NCBI GenBank assembly: GCA_947631215.1
Contig: CANRKN010000017.1
Coordinates: 1 to 29,272 of the forward strand
DNA length: 29,272 nucleotides
Source: an uncultured Oscillospiraceae bacterium
GTDB lineage: Bacteria > Bacillota_A > Clostridia > Oscillospirales > Oscillospiraceae
Direction: 5' to 3'
Of this stretch, positions 22,851-29,272 are shown piece after piece. The position numbers and the translations under genes are program-made. The notes beneath the pieces were generated by a model. That model saw only the letters and a list, made by a program, of their open reading frames with translations. It did not search any database and had not been told where the DNA came from. Every line of letters starts with the position of its first letter. Positions within the stretch are counted from its first letter, which is position 1.

Positions 22851-25352
22851 ATGAGCCTGCTCACGATGGTCAGGCAACTACTAGTCAGCATCTTTGCAAC
22901 CATACTGGCTGCGGGGGGGCTCGTGCAATTCCTCTCCGCCCAGGATCCGTCCACGGAAAGCATCGCCACCCGCGAAAGCGCCCATCGACATGCGGCGATC
23001 AGCGACGCGCTCCAGCAGGTGCAAAAAGCACGCACAGCGTACGTGGACAAACGTTACAGCGATGCTGTGGATCACTACCGCAACGCGCTCTCCGTGCTGC
23101 CGGAAGCCCCCGCCACGAAGAAGCAACGCGAGTTCATCCGCGTCAGCTTGGCGGATGCGCTGATCGCCCGCGCCATCGATTACCGAAGCGTCGGGCGCAC
23201 GGAGGAGGCCATCAGCTTTCTCAAAGAGGCAGTGCAGTTGGACCCCTCGAGCTCGCGCGCCAAAAAAGAACTTATCTACACGGAGGATCCCGTGCGCAAC
23301 AACCCCGCCCTCACTCCCCGGCATGTAGGCAATGTGGAGGAAGTCAACCGCCTGCTCACGCTCGCCTACGGGTATTACGACCTGGGACAATACGACCGGG
23401 CCCGCGACACCTTCCAGAGCGTGCTGCGAATCGACGACACGAATGAGGCGGCGCGGCGCGGCATCGAAGCAGTAGATAAACGCCGTGGCGATTACTACAG
23501 GACGGCATATGACGCCAACCGGGCTGCCAAATTGGCGGAGGTCGACGAGGTGTGGGACTCCATTCAAAAGACGGAGATCCAACCTGTCCCCACGCTAACG
23601 GGCGAGCCCGTTGAAGCTCCGCGAGACAGCGATGCCAACCAGGGCGAGGAAGCCGCTTACGCGGCATGGCTGGAGCAGCTCACCGCGCCGACCATCAATG
23701 TGGAAAACGCCGACATCACCGAAGTGATTGAGATTCTCCAGGGCATCGTGCGGCGAGCGCAAAATCAGGCCCAAAATGCCCCCAAACGTCCCATCAACGT
23801 CATTTCGAACTTCGGCACACCCAGTACCCCGGGTTATGAGCAGCTCATGCAGCGTCGGCGCAGCTTCCGGCTGGATCAGGTCGCCATGAAAGACCTGCTC
23901 GCAGAGATCTCCAAGCTCTACGAGGTCGACTACTATTACGTGCCCATGGGGATTGAGTTCACCTATGCCGGACAAAATTACGGTCAACTGGTGGATCGCG
24001 TCTTTTACGTTCCGCCCCACTTTTTCGATGAGGAAAACGGCTCTGATTCAGACGATGAGGAGGCGGAGGGGTTTGCGGGGCACAGGGTGTCCGTTTCGCG
24101 CATTGACCCCGTGGCGGCCCTCAAGAGGATGAACATATCCTTTCCCGAGGGAGCCAGCGCGAGGTATCGTCCTGCCACGCGGCGTCTCGCCGTGCGCAAC
24201 ACGCAGCGCAATATCGCCCAAATCGAGGAATTGCTCGCCAATGTCTCCCAGGTGGAAGATCGAAACATCGTCCTGACCGTCAAGGTTGTTGAAACCACGC
24301 AAGAGGCATTGGAAGACCTGGGCTTTGAATGGCTCCTCGGCATCGACGCGGGCTCCGGCACCTTCACTGGCGGCGGCACCGACCAGGCGGTGAGCACCGC
24401 CACTGGCATGCCTATCGTCAGCCATCCGGGTTCGATGCCGTCGGCCATCACCGATGGTCAACGCTCCATTCGCCAAATTGTCGGCGTACGCAATTTGGAC
24501 AACTTGATCAAACACGGTCGGGTGCGCGATTACATGACGGAAAGTAGAATGGAAAACCTTTCCCCGTCCATCTTCGGACTGCGGGGTGTGTGGTCGAGCG
24601 TGGATGTGAGCATGGTGATGCGCGGGCTTGCCCAGAACAAGGCGATCGACGCGCTGAGCAGCCCCAAGCTGCTATTCGACCCAGCGACTGAGGAGCAGGT
24701 TTACTTTATCAATGTGCGCGAGCTCTACTACCCCTCCCGATACGAGGAACCGCGCATCGATCAACCGCATGCGGCGATACTGCGCGAGGGGCATGTAGGC
24801 GCCACAGCCGTCGCGATAAGCGCGCATCCCACCGACTTTGTGTTCTACGGCACGGAAGAAGACAACGTGGGGGGGATCGGCACGATTGTTCAGGTGCACA
24901 ACGCGGAAATCTCGCCAGACGGCAACCGCGTCAAGTTGGCCATTACCACCACCGTCAACGATTTCGAAGGCTTTGTCAACTGGGGATCCCCCATTTTCGT
25001 CACGCTGCCAACGGGCACCGCGTTGAGGGGAGGCGCATCCGTGGAAACGATCGAGTTGGCGCCCAATCAAATCTACAAGCCCTTGTTCAAGCGGTACATG
25101 ATCAACAGTGTCGTTACCATCCAGGATGGGGCGGTGCTGGTGATGGGAGGGCTGCAGGAGGCAAAAATCGTGCGATACGAGGATAAAGTGCCGATTCTGG
25201 GGGATCTGCCGCTCGTGGGACGCCTCTTTCGCTCAAGCGGGTCGAGCAAGAGGCACCGAGTGCTGCTGATCTTTGCCAAGGTCAACATCGTGGACCCGAC
25301 GGGGCATAACATCCACCAGAGAGCGGAAGAAGCGGTGCAGGATCCCGCATGA
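22851..25352 (+). CDS. Amuc_1098-type type IV pilus/secretion secretin with TPR region
   Basis: Outer-membrane channel protein of 833 aa. A signal peptide (residues 1-30, hydrophobic VSIFATILAAGGLVQFL then SAQ) is followed by TPR-like helices (about 40-215: KARTAYVDKRYSDAVDHYRN and AYGYYDLGQYDRARDTF). Periplasmic N-domains come next. The C-terminal secretin domain has LSSPKLLFDPATEEQVYFIN and the signature VPILGDLPLVGRLFR (779-793). TPR plus secretin in one chain is characteristic of the Akkermansia Amuc_1098 group, hence the taxonomic inference. No PilM/N/O-like genes adjoin it; the neighbours are rarA and an acyltransferase whose ATG overlaps its TGA. The probable function is pilus or protein passage across the outer membrane. 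Confidence 0.9.
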   Translation: MSLLTMVRQLLVSIFATILAAGGLVQFLSAQDPSTESIATRESAHRHAAISDALQQVQKARTAYVDKRYSDAVDHYRNALSVLPEAPATKKQREFIRVSLADALIARAIDYRSVGRTEEAISFLKEAVQLDPSSSRAKKELIYTEDPVRNNPALTPRHVGNVEEVNRLLTLAYGYYDLGQYDRARDTFQSVLRIDDTNEAARRGIEAVDKRRGDYYRTAYDANRAAKLAEVDEVWDSIQKTEIQPVPTLTGEPVEAPRDSDANQGEEAAYAAWLEQLTAPTINVENADITEVIEILQGIVRRAQNQAQNAPKRPINVISNFGTPSTPGYEQLMQRRRSFRLDQVAMKDLLAEISKLYEVDYYYVPMGIEFTYAGQNYGQLVDRVFYVPPHFFDEENGSDSDDEEAEGFAGHRVSVSRIDPVAALKRMNISFPEGASARYRPATRRLAVRNTQRNIAQIEELLANVSQVEDRNIVLTVKVVETTQEALEDLGFEWLLGIDAGSGTFTGGGTDQAVSTATGMPIVSHPGSMPSAITDGQRSIRQIVGVRNLDNLIKHGRVRDYMTESRMENLSPSIFGLRGVWSSVDVSMVMRGLAQNKAIDALSSPKLLFDPATEEQVYFINVRELYYPSRYEEPRIDQPHAAILREGHVGATAVAISAHPTDFVFYGTEEDNVGGIGTIVQVHNAEISPDGNRVKLAITTTVNDFEGFVNWGSPIFVTLPTGTALRGGASVETIELAPNQIYKPLFKRYMINSVVTIQDGAVLVMGGLQEAKIVRYEDKVPILGDLPLVGRLFRSSGSSKRHRVLLIFAKVNIVDPTGHNIHQRAEEAVQDPA

Positions 25353-26071
25353 TCGCTGAGCCTGCGTTTTTCATGACAACTTATTCGAATATACGGCAAG
25401 AGTGGTGGTCGAGACCGCTGGGACACCTGGCCTGGTTTTTCATCACGCTCGTGTGCATGACCCTGCGCAAGCGGGTGAGAGGCGACCGACGATTCCTGCA
25501 GGAGAAGCAGGCAATCGTGGCCATTTGGCACAACCGCATTTTCACGCCCTGCTACTTCTACCGCCACGTGATACGGGGGAGGGCGAAGATGAGCATGCTC
25601 ACCAGCGCCAGCAAGGACGGCGCCATGTTGGCGGCGGTGGCGGAAGACTACGGGATGAGCGCCGTGCGCGGCTCGAGCGGGCGGCGCGGCGCCGAGGGCT
25701 TCATGGACATGGTGCGCGAGCTGCACGCCGGCAAAAGCATGTGCATTACCCCGGACGGTCCGAAGGGCCCGGTCTACACGTGCCGTCCCGGCGTGATCAA
25801 ACTGGCCTCGCTCAGCTCGATTCCGATCGTGCCGATCCGCATCCACTACACGCACTGCATTCGGGTGCACTCGTGGGATCGCTTTTTCATACCGCTGCCC
25901 TTCTCGCGCGTCACCCTCGAGATCGAGGAACCGATCCACGTCCCGTCCGAGTTGACGAGCGATGCGTTGTCCGCGCAATGCAGGCAGTTGGAGAACAAAC
26001 TGCGCGATGCGGACTACTCCGCCTTTTACCCTACCAATCAAGATACACACCATGGCAACGATCATCATTGA
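25349..26071 (+). CDS. DUF374-type lysophospholipid/lipid acyltransferase
   Basis: Protein of 240 aa with an N-terminal hydrophobic segment ([11 protein letters not shown]) and the motifs of the DUF374 branch of the LPLAT superfamily: [11 protein letters not shown] (the His motif in place of HxxxxD), [24 protein letters not shown] and [11 protein letters not shown]. Members are thought to acylate lipid A-type or phospholipid acceptors at the inner membrane. The start ATG overlaps the secretin stop (ATGA) and the 3' end overlaps the folD start by 20 bases, so the three genes are translated as a coupled unit. The acceptor lipid is not known. Confidence 0.85.
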   Translation: MIAEPAFFMTTYSNIRQEWWSRPLGHLAWFFITLVCMTLRKRVRGDRRFLQEKQAIVAIWHNRIFTPCYFYRHVIRGRAKMSMLTSASKDGAMLAAVAEDYGMSAVRGSSGRRGAEGFMDMVRELHAGKSMCITPDGPKGPVYTCRPGVIKLASLSSIPIVPIRIHYTHCIRVHSWDRFFIPLPFSRVTLEIEEPIHVPSELTSDALSAQCRQLENKLRDADYSAFYPTNQDTHHGNDHH

Positions 26072-26933
26072 CGGCAAGCAAACGGCCCATTCGGTACTCC
26101 AACGCCTCAGCGCGCAAATCGAGCAACTCAAGCAATCCGGTCACACCCCGGGACTGGCCGTCGTGCTGGTGGGCGAGGACCCGGCGTCGCGCGTGTACGT
26201 GAACTCCAAGGTCAAAGCCTGCGAGGAATTAGGCATCTACTCCCAAAAATGGGCGCTCCCCACCGAGACGACGCAGGAGGAATTGCTGCAGCTCATCCGC
26301 CAGTTGAATGCAGATGATCGCATCCACGGCATCCTGGTGCAGAGCCCCCCGCCCAAGCATATCGACGAGCAGGCGGTCGTCCTCGCAATCGACCCGCGAA
26401 AGGATGTGGACGGCTTTCACCCGATCAATGTAGCGAAGCTCGTGCTGGAAGACCCCACCGGCTTTGTCCCCTGCACCCCGCTGGGCTGCATGGAACTGCT
26501 GAGCACTTACGACATCCCCACCCAGGGCAAGCACGCCGTCGTCATCGGCCGCAGCATGATCGTCGGCAAACCGATGGCGCACCTCCTGGTCGGCAAGCGG
26601 CCCAACGCCACTGTCACCATCGCTCACTCACGCACGGCGGATCTGCCCGGCCTCTGCCGCACGGCGGATATCCTCGTGGCGGCAGTGGGACGTCCGGGAC
26701 TCGTGACGGCGGACTTCATCAAGCCCGGCGCCGTCGTGCTGGATGTGGGCATCAACCGCGTGGAGGACGCCACGCGCCCGCGCGGCTACCGCATCGTCGG
26801 CGACGTCGACTTTGCCTCCGTTCAGCCGCTCTGCTCGGCCATCACCCCGGTGCCCGGCGGCGTCGGCCCCATGACCATCGCCATGCTCATGAGCAACACG
26901 GTGAAAGCCTGCAAGCTCGCCTGCGGGGCGTGA
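26052..26933 (+). CDS. folD: Bifunctional methylene-THF dehydrogenase/cyclohydrolase FolD
   Basis: FolD interconverts 5,10-methylene-THF and 10-formyl-THF in the cytoplasm. At 293 aa it matches the family. Signatures present are [20 protein letters not shown] with the catalytic Lys, [52 protein letters not shown] in the NADP-binding fold, LDVGINRV and [11 protein letters not shown]. The start ATG at 26052 sits inside the end of the acyltransferase gene, and the longer frame upstream lies in that gene and is rejected. It converges with trpB. Confidence 0.97.
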   Translation: MATIIIDGKQTAHSVLQRLSAQIEQLKQSGHTPGLAVVLVGEDPASRVYVNSKVKACEELGIYSQKWALPTETTQEELLQLIRQLNADDRIHGILVQSPPPKHIDEQAVVLAIDPRKDVDGFHPINVAKLVLEDPTGFVPCTPLGCMELLSTYDIPTQGKHAVVIGRSMIVGKPMAHLLVGKRPNATVTIAHSRTADLPGLCRTADILVAAVGRPGLVTADFIKPGAVVLDVGINRVEDATRPRGYRIVGDVDFASVQPLCSAITPVPGGVGPMTIAMLMSNTVKACKLACGA

Positions 26934-26942
26934 GCCGCTTCG

Positions 26943-26959
26943 TTGCAGCGCCCCTGCAA
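26943..26959. terminator. Hairpin between convergent folD and trpB
   Basis: TTGCAG and CTGCAA form a perfect 6-bp stem with loop CGCCC, 10 bases after the folD stop and 16 bases from the trpB stop. It could serve both strands, but there is no T-run. Confidence 0.35.
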
Positions 26960-26974
26960 GCCGCCTGAACGCAC

Positions 26975-28201
<1,227 letters not shown>

Positions 28202-28210
28202 ACGCCACGC

Positions 28211-28239
28211 ATTCTACCAAATACGGACTCATTTGGCAA
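28211..28239 (-). promoter_or_regulatory. trpB promoter (TTGCCA-17-TAGAAT)
   Basis: On the minus strand TTGCCA (28239-28234) and TAGAAT (28216-28211) have a 17-base spacer. The ATG at 28201 follows after nine bases. Its -35 box is six bases from that of the divergent carboxypeptidase promoter. Confidence 0.75.
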
Positions 28240-28245
28240 GCAATC

Positions 28246-28274
28246 TTGACAAACGGGAGGCTCATGTGTATGCT
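28246..28274 (+). promoter_or_regulatory. Promoter of the D,D-carboxypeptidase gene (TTGACA-17-TATGCT)
   Basis: A consensus TTGACA (28246-28251) and TATGCT (28269-28274) are 17 bases apart, and the ATG at 28282 follows after seven bases. This supports a leaderless start there rather than at earlier in-frame codons inside the promoter. Confidence 0.75.
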
Positions 28275-28281
28275 TCCGCTC

Positions 28282-29190
28282 ATGCATCGGAGAGTCCAGG
28301 TGTTCATCTTGGCTGCAGCCGCATTGCTGAGCGCATGCCAAACTCAAGCTCGCGGAAGCTTCTACCGTCCCGCGCCTCGTCCCGCGCAAGTGCAGTCCCC
28401 TCCCGCCAGAACCGGCGCCGGCCTCATCCAGATGCGTCCCCTGGCGCAGCCGACCACCCCGGCCCCCGCGCCAAATTGCGCCGCCGTGTGCGTCATTGAC
28501 CCGCGCACCGGCCGCGTGCTCTACCAATACAACGCCCACGTCCGCCGCCAGGTGGCAAGCACGCAGAAACTCGTGACCGCACTTTGCGTGCTGGATGCCG
28601 GAAACCTGAGAAAAATGGTGACCATTCAGCCGCAGGATGAAGCCGTGCCGCCCTGCAAACTCAACCTCAAGCCCGGCACGAGCTACCGGCGCGGCGACCT
28701 CCTGCGCGCCATGCTCACCGGCAGCTACAACGACGTCGCCCTCACGCTCGCGCGCGACACAGCCGGCAGTGTGGACGCCTTTGTCAACCGCATGAACGCG
28801 CGCGCCCGCCGCATGCGCATGTTCAACACCCACTTTGCCAACCCCAACGGCCTGCCCGCCCAGCAATACTCAACCGCCTACGATATGGCGCTGGCGGCTT
28901 GCTACGCCTACAACAGCCCGCAAATCCGCCTCTGCGTCAATACCCCGGAGTACAAGTTCCGCATGGCCGATGGCAGCCTGCACACCATCAAGTCCACCAA
29001 CAAGCTCCTCAAGCAGTACCCATGGGTGCACGGCATGAAAACGGGCTTCACCAACGCCGCCGGCAAATGTTTGATCTCTTGCGCCTCCATGCATGGCTCC
29101 TCGGTCATCGTCGTGGTGCTGGGCAGCACCAACTTGCGCGTGTGGGGCGAATCGCTCAAATACCTGCGCTGGGCCTTCGGCCGCTCCTGA
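28282..29190 (+). CDS. D-alanyl-D-alanine carboxypeptidase (S11), lipoprotein type
   Basis: Penicillin-binding peptidase of 302 aa that trims the terminal D-Ala of peptidoglycan stem peptides in the periplasm. A lipoprotein signal peptide ends in the lipobox LLSAC (Cys19), so it is probably membrane-anchored by lipid rather than by the C-terminal helix of PBP5. A Pro-rich linker (28-63) follows. The three active-site motifs are SxxK as STQK (93-96), SxN as SYN (148-150) and KTG (253-255, in GMKTGFTNAAGKC). PBP5's extra C-terminal beta domain is absent. The start at ATG 28282 places a good signal peptide right after the promoter. Confidence 0.93.
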   Translation: MHRRVQVFILAAAALLSACQTQARGSFYRPAPRPAQVQSPPARTGAGLIQMRPLAQPTTPAPAPNCAAVCVIDPRTGRVLYQYNAHVRRQVASTQKLVTALCVLDAGNLRKMVTIQPQDEAVPPCKLNLKPGTSYRRGDLLRAMLTGSYNDVALTLARDTAGSVDAFVNRMNARARRMRMFNTHFANPNGLPAQQYSTAYDMALAACYAYNSPQIRLCVNTPEYKFRMADGSLHTIKSTNKLLKQYPWVHGMKTGFTNAAGKCLISCASMHGSSVIVVVLGSTNLRVWGESLKYLRWAFGRS

Positions 29191-29272
29191 CATCTCCAGG
29201 CGGCGACCACGCGTAAGGCGCCAATATCAAGAAACCACGCGCAAAAAACCAAGACGGGCGACAGCGACCGTG

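Overview
The window reads as a chromosomal segment of a Verrucomicrobiota bacterium, probably an Akkermansia-like or other host-associated lineage. That placement is an inference. It rests on a TPR-containing type IV pilus secretin of the Akkermansia Amuc_1098 type, a NahK-like amino-sugar kinase paired with a sugar-nucleotidyltransferase, and a GC-rich backbone. Most genes lack a clear Shine-Dalgarno sequence. Several have a sigma70-like promoter whose -10 box lies only 6-9 bases before the start codon, which implies leaderless or nearly leaderless mRNAs.

Layout. Bases 1-325 hold the 5' end of an IS481-like element that runs off the window. Bases 743-932 are a detached copy of the last 61 codons of metE. 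Bases 933-10660 are an AT-rich island. Bases 10661-10850 are the matching 190 bases at the end of the intact metE gene. The island is therefore bracketed by a direct repeat (181/190 identical by eye), the arrangement left when an element integrates into the 3' end of a gene and restores that end. Seven of the eight coding differences between the copies are synonymous, so both descend from working metE alleles.

Island content. One tight minus-strand operon (8608 down to 1431) encodes a GrpE-like exchange factor, an 830-aa divergent Hsp70, an AAA+ ATPase with an extra N-terminal domain, a DUF3592-like membrane protein ending in two zinc ribbons, and a helical protein whose N-terminus resembles a J-domain without HPD. 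I do not recall a characterised system with this gene set. I read it as a dedicated membrane-linked Hsp70 machine of unknown purpose, with defence or stress response as the leading guesses. An intact ISAs1-family element (8662-9976) with perfect 10-bp target duplications sits 18 bases upstream of the operon promoter. No integrase is visible in the island.

Backbone, 10665-17461, minus strand: a coupled run of M20 dipeptidase, ABC ATPase and LysR regulator, then metE. Upstream of these lies an outer-membrane beta-barrel gene whose 5' end carries a C7 tract and appears out of frame. Plus strand, 17577-26933: nucleotidyltransferase and NahK-like kinase (amino-sugar activation), a dynamin-like GTPase, rarA, the secretin, a DUF374 acyltransferase and folD. 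trpB follows on the minus strand, diverging from a lipoprotein-type D,D-carboxypeptidase through back-to-back promoters. Nothing is seen in 29191-29272.
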